Below are positions 25,308 through 32,821 of a stretch of DNA of 64,000 bases, piece after piece. Location of the stretch: NCBI RefSeq assembly GCF_019443125.1, contig NZ_JAHYXK010000007.1:113663-177662 (forward strand). The letters run 5' to 3'. The position numbers and the translations under genes are program-made. The notes beneath the pieces were generated by a model. The model was not told the origin of the DNA. It saw nothing but the letters and a program-made list of their open reading frames with translations, and made no database searches. Origin of the DNA: Pontibacter aydingkolensis. Lineage in GTDB: Bacteria > Bacteroidota > Bacteroidia > Cytophagales > Hymenobacteraceae. The stretch's first letter is position 1; every line of letters begins with the position of its first letter.

Positions 25308-27116
25308 ATGAGAATCCATTACCTAACTTTATGTGCAGCATTGGCAGGAATACTGTCTGGCACAAGCAGTTGTACGCGAAGCTCTGAAAGTGAGCAAACA
25401 ATAGAAGCCGTACAGACAGAGCAAAACATCAGCCAGGTGTTTGATAACTATTTTGAGGACCGACTCAAACTCTTTCCGCTCGAAGCTACAGCCATTGCCG
25501 ACAACCGCTACAATGATCAATTGCCAAATACCCTGAGCCTGGAATATGAGGAACAGGTAAGGCAGTTATACCAAAAGTACCTGGACCAAATAAACAAAGT
25601 AGACAGAAGCAAGCTGACAGAACAAGAGCAGGTAAGCTACGACATCTTTAAGTATGAGATGGAGATGTCGCTGGAAGCGCTCAAGCAGCCAGACGAACTA
25701 TTGCCGATCAATCAGTTCTGGAGTATGCCCATTACGATGGCACAACTTGGCTCTGGTTCAGGTAACCAGCCTTTTAAAACACCAGAGGACTACCGTGACT
25801 TCCTGGGTCGTATTCAGGGGTTTGCAGTATGGGGAGATACGGCTATAGCCAACATGCGCAGGGGAATGGCTGCTGGAGTTGTACTTCCGCGCTCTCTTAC
25901 ACAAAAGGTGTTGCCACAACTGCAGGCCATGGTGGTGGAAGACCCAAAAAAGACCATCTTCTGGGCACCAGTAGAAAAGCTTCCGGATAATTTTACTACC
26001 ACACAGAAAGATAGCATTCGCCAGGCCTACACGAGGGCGATAAAGGAAGAAATAATTCCTACCTACAAAAAGCTGCATGACTTCATGAAACAGGAGTACC
26101 TACCAAAAGGCAGGACAACTTCCGGCATAAGCGGCATAAAAGGTGGAGATGCATACTACCGTTACCTGGTGCGCTACTGGACCACAACCGAAATGACACC
26201 GGATGAGATTTTTGATATAGGACAGCAGGAGGTAGCACGCATCCGGAGCGAAATGGAGAAGATAAAGGAGCAGGTTGGTTTTAAAGGCGATCTGCAAGCT
26301 TTTTTCAGGCATGTAAACGATAATCCAAAGTTTATGCCATATAAAACGCCGAAGCAGGTACTGGAGGCATACCGAAGTATAGAACAGAAAATGCAGCCAC
26401 AGTTAAACAAACTGTTCGGGATTACACCTGAATCAAAATTTGAAGTGCGCCAAACAGAGGCTTTTCGTGCGGCATCTGCCAGTGCAGAGTATAACCCGCC
26501 TGCACCCGACGGATCACGCCCTGGTATCTTTTACGTTCCAATTCTGGATGCTACCAAGTATAATGCAGTAGGCATGGAGTCGCTTTTCCTGCATGAGGCA
26601 ATTCCAGGCCATCATTACCAGATCTCAATTCAGCAGGAGCAGGAGGGACTGCCTAAGTTTCGGCAGTATGCCTGGTACGGTGCTTTTGGTGAAGGGTGGG
26701 CGCTATACTCCGAAAGCTTAGGCAAAGAGTTGGGCCTGTATACAGATCCTTATCAGTATTTTGGTCGCCTCAGCGATGAAATGCACCGTGCCATACGATT
26801 GGTAGTAGATGTAGGTATGCATGCCAAGGGCTGGACGCGTGAACAAGCCATCCAATACTCCCTGGATAACGAACTGACAAGTAAGGAGGCTGCCGTTGCA
26901 GAAATAGAGCGTTATATGGCCATACCTGGTCAGGCGCTTAGTTACAAGATTGGAGAACTAAAAATTAAGGAACTACGCCAGCGGGCAGAGCGTGAGTTAG
27001 GAAGTAAGTTTAGCATCAGTGCTTTTCATGACGAAATACTAAAAGGAGGCGTAATGCCACTGGCCGTACTGGAAAAGAAAATAGATGAGTGGGTAGCAGC
27101 GCAAAAGAAGAGTTAA
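25308..27116 (+). CDS. DUF885-family metallopeptidase-like lipoprotein
   Basis: 602 residues. A signal sequence with a possible lipobox (GTSSC, Cys22) makes it a probable envelope lipoprotein. The DUF885 core carries the zinc-site-like HEAIPGHHYQ starting at residue 429, followed by GAFGEGWALYSE with the further Glu ligand. These belong to a broad gluzincin-like group, seldom characterised in bacteria, and the substrate is unknown. Length and layout are complete. It is a single gene with its own terminator at 27135. Confidence 0.88.
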   Translation: MRIHYLTLCAALAGILSGTSSCTRSSESEQTIEAVQTEQNISQVFDNYFEDRLKLFPLEATAIADNRYNDQLPNTLSLEYEEQVRQLYQKYLDQINKVDRSKLTEQEQVSYDIFKYEMEMSLEALKQPDELLPINQFWSMPITMAQLGSGSGNQPFKTPEDYRDFLGRIQGFAVWGDTAIANMRRGMAAGVVLPRSLTQKVLPQLQAMVVEDPKKTIFWAPVEKLPDNFTTTQKDSIRQAYTRAIKEEIIPTYKKLHDFMKQEYLPKGRTTSGISGIKGGDAYYRYLVRYWTTTEMTPDEIFDIGQQEVARIRSEMEKIKEQVGFKGDLQAFFRHVNDNPKFMPYKTPKQVLEAYRSIEQKMQPQLNKLFGITPESKFEVRQTEAFRAASASAEYNPPAPDGSRPGIFYVPILDATKYNAVGMESLFLHEAIPGHHYQISIQQEQEGLPKFRQYAWYGAFGEGWALYSESLGKELGLYTDPYQYFGRLSDEMHRAIRLVVDVGMHAKGWTREQAIQYSLDNELTSKEAAVAEIERYMAIPGQALSYKIGELKIKELRQRAERELGSKFSISAFHDEILKGGVMPLAVLEKKIDEWVAAQKKS

Positions 27117-27134
27117 GACGAAACCTGAATAAAT

Positions 27135-27169
27135 AAAAGAGGCACTCCGGTTAAGGTAGTGCCTCTTTT
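27135..27169. terminator. bidirectional hairpin terminator
   Basis: A 12-bp perfect stem AAAAGAGGCACT/AGTGCCTCTTTT between the convergent DUF885 and LTXXQ genes. Confidence 0.92.
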
Positions 27170-27190
27170 CAACTTTAGCCAAAGTATTTA

Positions 27191-27628
27191 TTATCTGTTT
27201 GCTGCTCTGCTGGCATCCAGCCTTTTTAAGAGCAGTTTTGTAAAGTCTCTTTCTGCTCGGTAAAGCTTAATGAGTTGCTTGGTAGAGATAATACGCTGAT
27301 ACCGGGCTGCATACTCTTTTTCCAGTGCCAGTTCTTTCTCTTTTGTATCAAACATCTCGTCCATCCTGGCTTTTGCCTCCTGCTCACTCATTTCATCTAC
27401 ATCTTTGCGGTAACCGCTTCGGTAGTCTTTCATCAGGGCGCGGCGCTTTGCCTCGTACTCGTTGTAAACCGGCCAGAATTTCTGTGCCTGATCAGCCGTT
27501 AGTTCAATCTTATCGGTAATGTAGGCAATTTTAGCAGCCTCTACGTTTTCGTTGCGTTCCTGGGCAAATGCACTAGGGCTGCCCATACCTATCACGCAGA
27601 AAAGTAAAAGTATAAGGTATTTTCTCAT
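27191..27628 (-). CDS. periplasmic LTXXQ/Spy-like protein
   Basis: 145 residues from Met at 27628 (MRKYLILLL); a start at 27646 would overlap the previous gene by 11 bases. A signal peptide ends near FAQE. The mature part is a long helical hairpin with LTADQAQKFWPVYNEYE, the LTxxQ motif seen in CpxP/Spy-type chaperones and Bacteroidota sensor-like proteins. It is the third gene of a sigma/anti-sigma operon and is likely an envelope-stress component or signal input. The exact role is inferred. Confidence 0.8.
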   Translation of the reverse strand: MRKYLILLLFCVIGMGSPSAFAQERNENVEAAKIAYITDKIELTADQAQKFWPVYNEYEAKRRALMKDYRSGYRKDVDEMSEQEAKARMDEMFDTKEKELALEKEYAARYQRIISTKQLIKLYRAERDFTKLLLKRLDASRAANR

Positions 27629-27635
27629 GGGTGAA

Positions 27636-28079
27636 TTATTCTTCAAGGTGTCTGATGTGGTAATATTCCAACTCCTCTTCGGCAGCTGTAGGACTGATAT
27701 TTAAAAAATCAGCTGTAAACTCATTTTTTGAAAGGTAACTAAGCTCAGCCAGGTCTGCAGTCTCCAGATCTTCGTTGTAATTAAGGTAATCCATAATTTC
27801 GTGTTCAGCCATGGGGTGCATCGCAAAATAATCGTCCTGCTTTTGTTGTTGCAGGGTAAAATAGAAAGCACCTACAAAAACTAAAAGCAAAACCAGCGGA
27901 GCCACAGCTATACGCAGCGGTGCCCAAAGGCTTCGCTGCCAGGTTGGTACCTTGTTTTCTGCTCCGGCTGTACGCTCCATCACATGCATGGGCAGGCGAT
28001 CGAAGTAGTGCTCCGGCACCTGGTACACATTGTGCTTTGGAAGGTTTTCCAGTTTAAAATCCTCTTTCATTTTATTCAT
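27636..28079 (-). CDS. single-pass membrane protein, probable anti-sigma factor
   Basis: 147 residues with an N-terminal cytoplasmic part of about 45 residues (NVYQVPEHYFDRLP), one membrane helix (IAVAPLVLLLVFVGAFYF) and an acidic periplasmic tail. It lies 35 bases downstream of an ECF sigma gene and overlaps or abuts the LTXXQ gene. This is where the anti-sigma factor is usually encoded. No zinc-binding anti-sigma motif (HxxxCxxC) is present, so the assignment rests on position and topology. Confidence 0.7.
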   Translation of the reverse strand: MNKMKEDFKLENLPKHNVYQVPEHYFDRLPMHVMERTAGAENKVPTWQRSLWAPLRIAVAPLVLLLVFVGAFYFTLQQQKQDDYFAMHPMAEHEIMDYLNYNEDLETADLAELSYLSKNEFTADFLNISPTAAEEELEYYHIRHLEE

Positions 28080-28114
28080 ACTCTAATGGTTAGATAGAGA
28101 ACTCGTCATAAAGT

Positions 28115-28654
28115 TTAATCCCGCTTTATAAATTCTTCTATTTTTTTTACTGCCAGGTGATAAGATGTTTTCAGGGCGCCCACCGAAGTGCCTAATATCT
28201 CAGACATTTCCTCGTACTTCATCTCATCATAATACTTCATGTTAAACACCAGCCGCTGCTTGTCTGGCAGGCGCAACAAAGCCTTTTGCAGCTTTAGCTG
28301 AATCTCGTCTCCGGATATGTCCGGCGATGAATCTATCTTCTCAGCCAATTCAGCGGCAACATCATGTATCGGTAAAAAGAAACGTTTTTTCTTGTTCGAC
28401 AGGAAGGTAAGGCACTCGTTGGTGGCAATACGGTAAATCCAGGTATAAAGCTGTGCATCCTGCCTGAAATTGCCCAGGTTCTTCCATACTTTCACAAATA
28501 CCTCCTGTGTTAGGTCATCAGAGTCGTCATGGTCTATCACCATCTTGCGGATGTGCCAGTATATATTCTGCTGGTACTTACGCACAAGTTGGTTAAAGGC
28601 CAGGTTCTGGCTTTCCGGGTTCGAGAATTTTTCTAAAATCTCTTTGTCTTCCAC
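28115..28654 (-). CDS. ECF-type RNA polymerase sigma factor
   Basis: 179 residues with sigma region 2 (DDLTQEVFVKVWKNLGNFR, then YTWIYRIATNEC) and region 4 (LPDKQRLVFNMKYYDEMKYEEMSEILG, a helix-turn-helix). There is no region 1 or 3, as in group 4/ECF sigma factors. It heads a three-gene operon with a membrane anti-sigma-like protein and an LTXXQ periplasmic protein, a layout for envelope-stress signalling. The gap between its start and the transketolase terminator is the probable autoregulated promoter. Confidence 0.93.
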   Translation of the reverse strand: MEDKEILEKFSNPESQNLAFNQLVRKYQQNIYWHIRKMVIDHDDSDDLTQEVFVKVWKNLGNFRQDAQLYTWIYRIATNECLTFLSNKKKRFFLPIHDVAAELAEKIDSSPDISGDEIQLKLQKALLRLPDKQRLVFNMKYYDEMKYEEMSEILGTSVGALKTSYHLAVKKIEEFIKRD

Positions 28655-28736
28655 TGGTCAGGTAATGGCAAGGAGGTAGTAACCTTGCTAAGCAGGATAA
28701 TAATTTTGGTTTATGGGAATAAGATAGCAAGTATAA

Positions 28737-28777
28737 AAAAATAGAGGGAGATAACACTGTACCTCCCTCTATTTTAT
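28737..28777 (-). terminator. terminator of the transketolase operon
   Basis: A 10-bp stem ATAGAGGGAG (28741-28750) with CTCCCTCTAT (28763-28772). On the minus strand it is followed by a run of seven T. Confidence 0.9.
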
Positions 28778-28796
28778 ACTTTAAAATAAAAATATG

Positions 28797-29753
28797 TTAT
28801 TGCTTTCTGCTGATAGCGCGCTCTGCTGCGGCAACAATATCATTCTCTGTCAGGCCATACTTCACCATCAATTCTTCCGGTGTGCCAGATTCTCCGAACG
28901 TATCGTTGGTTGCCACATACTCCTGCGGAGCCGGGAAGTTAGTGCCTAATACCTGTGCTACGCTGTCGCCGAGGCCGCCAAAACGGTTATGCTCTTCTGC
29001 TGTTACTACACACTTGGTTTTGCGAACAGATGCCAGTACAGCTTCGTTATCCAATGGCTTTATCGTATGGATGTTGATGATCTCAGCTGAGATGCCTTTA
29101 TCTGCCAGCATTTTGCCGGCAAGTATAGCTTTCCAAACCAGGTGGCCTGTTGCGATTATGGTTACGTCTGTACCTTCGTTCAGCATCACAGCTTTACCAA
29201 TCTCAAACTTCTGATCAGCAGGTGTAAAGTTAGGAACCGACGGACGACCAAAACGCAGGTAAACCGGGCCTTCGTATTCGGCGATCGCGATAGTGGCTGC
29301 TTTTGTCTGGTTATAGTCGCAAGGGTTGATCACCGTCATGTGCGGTAGCATACGCATCATGCCGATGTCTTCCAGTATCTGGTGTGTGGCACCGTCCTCG
29401 CCTAAAGTAAGGCCGGCATGGGAAGCGCATATTTTTACGTTTTTGCCAGAGTACGCTATAGACTGGCGGATCTGGTCGTAAACGCGGCCAGTAGAGAAGT
29501 TGGCAAACGTGCCGGTAAAAGGAATCTTACCGCCAATGGTCATACCTGCGGCAAGGCCCATCATGTTAGCCTCCGCAATACCCACCTGGAAAAAGCGCTC
29601 CGGGAAATCCTTTTTAAAGGCATCCATTTTAAGCGAGCCGGTAAGATCGGCGCAAAGGGCTACTACCTCTAGGTTGCTTTTGCCAAGCTCGTGCAAGCCG
29701 GCGCCAAAACCTGAACGTGTGTCTTTTTTCTCTGAATACGTGTACTCTTTCAT
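28797..29753 (-). CDS. transketolase, C-terminal subunit (split type)
   Basis: 318 residues holding the pyrimidine-binding and C-terminal domains of transketolase. It has [13 protein letters not shown], the catalytic-Glu and loop region [15 protein letters not shown], and the C-terminal swivel domain with [12 protein letters not shown]. Such split transketolases need the N-terminal half, encoded at 31276-32133. The enzyme moves two-carbon ketol units in the pentose phosphate pathway. Unusually, a VWA-protein gene lies between the two halves on the same strand. It starts at ATG 29753. Confidence 0.95.
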   Translation of the reverse strand: MKEYTYSEKKDTRSGFGAGLHELGKSNLEVVALCADLTGSLKMDAFKKDFPERFFQVGIAEANMMGLAAGMTIGGKIPFTGTFANFSTGRVYDQIRQSIAYSGKNVKICASHAGLTLGEDGATHQILEDIGMMRMLPHMTVINPCDYNQTKAATIAIAEYEGPVYLRFGRPSVPNFTPADQKFEIGKAVMLNEGTDVTIIATGHLVWKAILAGKMLADKGISAEIINIHTIKPLDNEAVLASVRKTKCVVTAEEHNRFGGLGDSVAQVLGTNFPAPQEYVATNDTFGESGTPEELMVKYGLTENDIVAAAERAISRKQ

Positions 29754-29828
29754 CTGTATGTTTTTGTCTAAAATGGCATGTTCCTGTTAATCATACTTTT
29801 TGATGATGCTGAGAGAATGCCTGTTCTT

Positions 29829-31223
29829 TTATCTGTTGAAAATTTTTACACTTGTTGTTGCGCCTGATCTGATCGTGAAATCCTGCACATCAGTAAACTT
29901 GCTTGATTGGGCCGACTTCATGCGGTAAACCAACCTATACTTTCCGGGCTGCAATGCCAGAGTTACTCTGCTGTTATCTTCCGGCAGGTTACACACCCAT
30001 GTCTGTTTGCCTGCCTCGTCGAGGGTATAAACACTGCCAAAACCCTGCATTTGCGAAGGTATGGCCAGCTGCCCCGGAGGCGGAATCGTAATCGTGTTAA
30101 CCTGGCTCTGCTTTACCTCCACGTCTTTTAAGTAAATGCGCGGCAGCGTAAGAATCTCCAGGTCATACTTTCCGGTAAGGTATTTATGCCTGTTGCCGAA
30201 TACCTGCACGTTCAGCGTTTGGTCTGATCCCTGCTGCTTTACAATAGCTGCCAGCGCACCGTAAGGGGAGGGGCCATCCTGGCGTAGGTATAATTCGCCC
30301 TGCGGAGACTTTACCCGGATCACGTTATGCTGTCCTGGCTTTAGTTGCAGGCTTTTTGCCGTTACAACAGGGGTAGTGTTTACTACCAGGTCGTAAGGCA
30401 CCAGTGCATCTATCTCCAGCATGTCGGTTTTACCTTTGCTGTCCTGGTAGTGCACGTAGTTATACTCTGTGCTTCCGGTTACAGCATTTACAAACGTCAT
30501 GTTCAGGTTGGTCTCTGTAGGGCGGTTCTGCTCGTCCAGCAACTCCACACTTACTGTTGTCTCGCTTAGCGTTTGCGTGGCGATCTGGGTCAGTACGTTC
30601 TCAAAGGTTTTAACATCAGCGGCATTAAAGTACTGGCCAATACAGCTTAGCTGCTGCTCATACTCCGGCGCAATGCCAATGCCGATAACAAAAGGCCTCA
30701 GAAAAATCCGGTTCTTTTGCAGCGCCAGAGACACAGCACAAGGGTCGCCACCGCACGACTCCAGCCCATCGGTGATAAGGATGATCACATTACGCGCTTT
30801 ATCAGCGGGGAAATCGGTGGCTGTTTGCTGCAATGAGTACGTTATCGGGGTATTGCCCTTGGGTACTATCTGTTCCAGCTTTTTCCGGATGGCAGCGCTG
30901 TTATTGTTTACTGAGAACGGAACCTCCAGCTTTGTATCTTTACAATCGCTGCGTTCGCGACCAGACTGATGCCCATATACCCGCAGTGCCACCTCCACGT
31001 TGTCATACTTTTCCAGGGAGTCTACCAGGTGTGCCAGCAGGTTCTTTGCAACGCTCATGCGGTCGCTGTCTTCCCATTTGGCCAGCATACTTCCAGAGGC
31101 ATCCAGCAAGAAAAGAATGCGTGTTTTAGGCTGAGGCTTTTTTTCCTGGGCAATAGTATCCCCGCCTGCCGTTATTATCAGCAAAAGGAGCAGTACTGCC
31201 AAAGGTTTGCACCAGTTAAACAT
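29829..31223 (-). CDS. secreted von Willebrand factor A-domain protein
   Basis: 464 residues. A signal peptide (LLLLLIITAGG, cleaved after residue about 25) is followed by a VWA domain at about 33-225 with an intact MIDAS: D41-x-S43-x-S45, Thr125 in GNTPITYS and Asp152 in ITDGLES. After it come beta-sandwich repeats (about 225-464) with TETNLNMTFVN and PGQHNVIRVKSPQGEL. Such domains usually mediate metal-dependent protein binding in the envelope. It sits 52 bases after the N-terminal and 75 bases before the C-terminal transketolase gene, all in one direction. A link to transketolase is not expected from known biology. Confidence 0.88.
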   Translation of the reverse strand: MFNWCKPLAVLLLLLIITAGGDTIAQEKKPQPKTRILFLLDASGSMLAKWEDSDRMSVAKNLLAHLVDSLEKYDNVEVALRVYGHQSGRERSDCKDTKLEVPFSVNNNSAAIRKKLEQIVPKGNTPITYSLQQTATDFPADKARNVIILITDGLESCGGDPCAVSLALQKNRIFLRPFVIGIGIAPEYEQQLSCIGQYFNAADVKTFENVLTQIATQTLSETTVSVELLDEQNRPTETNLNMTFVNAVTGSTEYNYVHYQDSKGKTDMLEIDALVPYDLVVNTTPVVTAKSLQLKPGQHNVIRVKSPQGELYLRQDGPSPYGALAAIVKQQGSDQTLNVQVFGNRHKYLTGKYDLEILTLPRIYLKDVEVKQSQVNTITIPPPGQLAIPSQMQGFGSVYTLDEAGKQTWVCNLPEDNSRVTLALQPGKYRLVYRMKSAQSSKFTDVQDFTIRSGATTSVKIFNR

Positions 31224-31275
31224 TGCGTCTATAGCTAAATGCGGTAAAGCAAAGACATTTTATACTTACAGGATA

Positions 31276-32133
31276 TTAATAGTCAGAAGCTACCTGTACG
31301 GCCAACTGCTGCAAGGCAATCTGCAACTGCTCATCGTTTGGTGCCACGCCGTGCCACTTGTGCGAGCCCATCATAAAGTCTACGCCATAACCCATTTCAG
31401 TGTCCATCATGATCATGACAGGCTTTCCATGGCCGGTAGATTTCTTCGCTTCATCAAAAGCGGGTAGTAATGTTTCAAAGCTGTTACCATTTGCTTCTAA
31501 TACATGCCATCCGAATGCCTCGAATTTGGCTTTCAGGTCTCCAAGGCTCATTACCTCGTTTGTAGATCCGTCAATCTGCTGTCCGTTTCTATCGATGGTG
31601 GCAATTACGTTGTCAATTTTGTGGTGTGCGGCATACATGGCGGCCTCCCATACTTGTCCTTCTTCCACTTCACCGTCACCCATCAGCACATATACCAGGC
31701 TGTTGTCGTTGTTCAGTTTTTTGGTTTGAGCAGCGCCTAAGGCCACTGATAAACCCTGGCCAAGTGAGCCGGACGCCACGCGAATACCTTCCAGGCCTTC
31801 TTCAGTGGCCGGGTGGCCTTGTAACCTTGAGTCGATCTTACGGAATGTAGCCAGTTCTTTTACATCGAAGAAGCCGGCGCGTGCCAGCGTGCTATACCAA
31901 ACCGGAGAGATGTGGCCGTTAGAGAGGAAGAACAGGTCTTCGCCTTTACCGTCCATTTTAAAATCAGTGCTGTAGTTCATTACCTTAAAGTATAGCGACA
32001 CAAAGTAATCTGTACAGCCCAGTGAGCCACCCGGGTGGCCTGAGTTAACGGCGTGTACCATGCGCACTATGTCGCGGCGTACCTGCGATGCAATATCTTT
32101 TAGCTCTTCAATGCTCTTGTTGTGTGGATTCAC
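31276..32133 (-). CDS. transketolase, N-terminal (TPP-binding) subunit (split type)
   Basis: 285 residues, the thiamine-diphosphate half of transketolase. It contains NSGHPGGSLGCTDY (family signature) and the TPP/Mg motif GDGEVEEGQVWEA...DRNGQQIDG. Together with the separate C-terminal subunit it makes one active enzyme. ATG 32133 is the start. It is the first gene of the transketolase-VWA-transketolase operon, after the peroxiredoxin terminator. Confidence 0.95.
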   Translation of the reverse strand: MNPHNKSIEELKDIASQVRRDIVRMVHAVNSGHPGGSLGCTDYFVSLYFKVMNYSTDFKMDGKGEDLFFLSNGHISPVWYSTLARAGFFDVKELATFRKIDSRLQGHPATEEGLEGIRVASGSLGQGLSVALGAAQTKKLNNDNSLVYVLMGDGEVEEGQVWEAAMYAAHHKIDNVIATIDRNGQQIDGSTNEVMSLGDLKAKFEAFGWHVLEANGNSFETLLPAFDEAKKSTGHGKPVMIMMDTEMGYGVDFMMGSHKWHGVAPNDEQLQIALQQLAVQVASDY

Positions 32134-32240
32134 GGTATTTAATTGTTGATTGTTAAATTGTTTTATTACTAAGTTCAGATTCTATACTTATGCTCAATTA
32201 CAAAGTATAAAATATATCCTCTTAAGATACGTAAGATACG

Positions 32241-32271
32241 AAAAACGCAGCTGCCCGGAAGGACAGCTGCG
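32241..32271 (-). terminator. terminator of the peroxiredoxin gene
   Basis: Stem of CGCAGCTG and CAGCTGCG (outer 8 bp perfect, extended inward by two G-C pairs) with a 4-base loop, followed by TTTTT on the minus strand. A short tandem, TAAGATACG twice, lies just outside it at 32223-32240. Confidence 0.85.
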
Positions 32272-32278
32272 CTTGTTA

Positions 32279-32728
32279 TTAGTTGAGTATCTGTTTGGCG
32301 TGGTCGCTTGTCTTTACCTTGGTGATAATATCTTGTATAGTACCGTTTTCGTCTATCACGAAAGTATAGCGCATGGTGCCCATGTACTTCCGGCCATACA
32401 TCGATTTCTCCTGCCACACACCGTATTGCTCTACTATCTTTTTATCTGTGTCTGCTATCAGCGTAAAAGGCAACTCGAACTTGTTTATAAAATTCTGGTG
32501 CGATTTTTCACTGTCTATACTTATGCCTATCACTTCGTAGCCCTGTTGCTGCAGTTCGCTGTAGTTGTCGCGCAGGTTGCAGGATTGGGCGGTGCAGCCG
32601 GGAGTGTTGTCTTTCGGGTAAAAGTATAACACCACTTTTTTTCCGCTGTAATCGCTTAGTTTAATGGTATTGCCGTGCTGGTCTTTTCCTTCAAACGCAG
32701 GGGCTTTGTCGCCGATGTTCAGGGTCAT
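32279..32728 (-). CDS. bcp: thiol peroxidase (Bcp/PrxQ-type peroxiredoxin)
   Basis: 149 residues. It reduces hydroperoxides using thioredoxin. The peroxidatic Cys45 and resolving Cys50 are five residues apart in NTPGCTAQSC, the alpha-2-Cys PrxQ arrangement. SDYSGKKVVLYFYPKD is typical of the family. It has no signal peptide, so it acts in the cytoplasm. It ends at a good terminator and lies downstream of a 93-base repeat-laden gap. Confidence 0.96.
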   Translation of the reverse strand: MTLNIGDKAPAFEGKDQHGNTIKLSDYSGKKVVLYFYPKDNTPGCTAQSCNLRDNYSELQQQGYEVIGISIDSEKSHQNFINKFELPFTLIADTDKKIVEQYGVWQEKSMYGRKYMGTMRYTFVIDENGTIQDIITKVKTSDHAKQILN

Positions 32729-32736
32729 AGTTGGTT

Positions 32737-32813
32737 ACGTATCAAGTAGCACGTATCACGTAGCACGACTATCGATTCCTAAATCGTGATTCCTGATACG
32801 TGTGTCGTGATTC
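32737..32813. repeat. nested short repeats between bcp and the M23 gene
   Basis: Two tandem 14-base units differing at one position (32737-32750 ACGTATCAAGTAGC; 32751-32764 ACGTATCACGTAGC). Inverted pairs follow: CACGTATCA (32750-32758) with TGATACGTG (32794-32802), and CACGAC (32764-32769) with GTCGTG (32804-32809). There is also a direct repeat TCGTGATTC (32784-32792, 32105-style second copy at 32805-32813). These stretches can fold into a long stem. The origin is not known and no second copy was seen in the window. Confidence 0.55.
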
Positions 32814-32821
32814 GACTAAAA

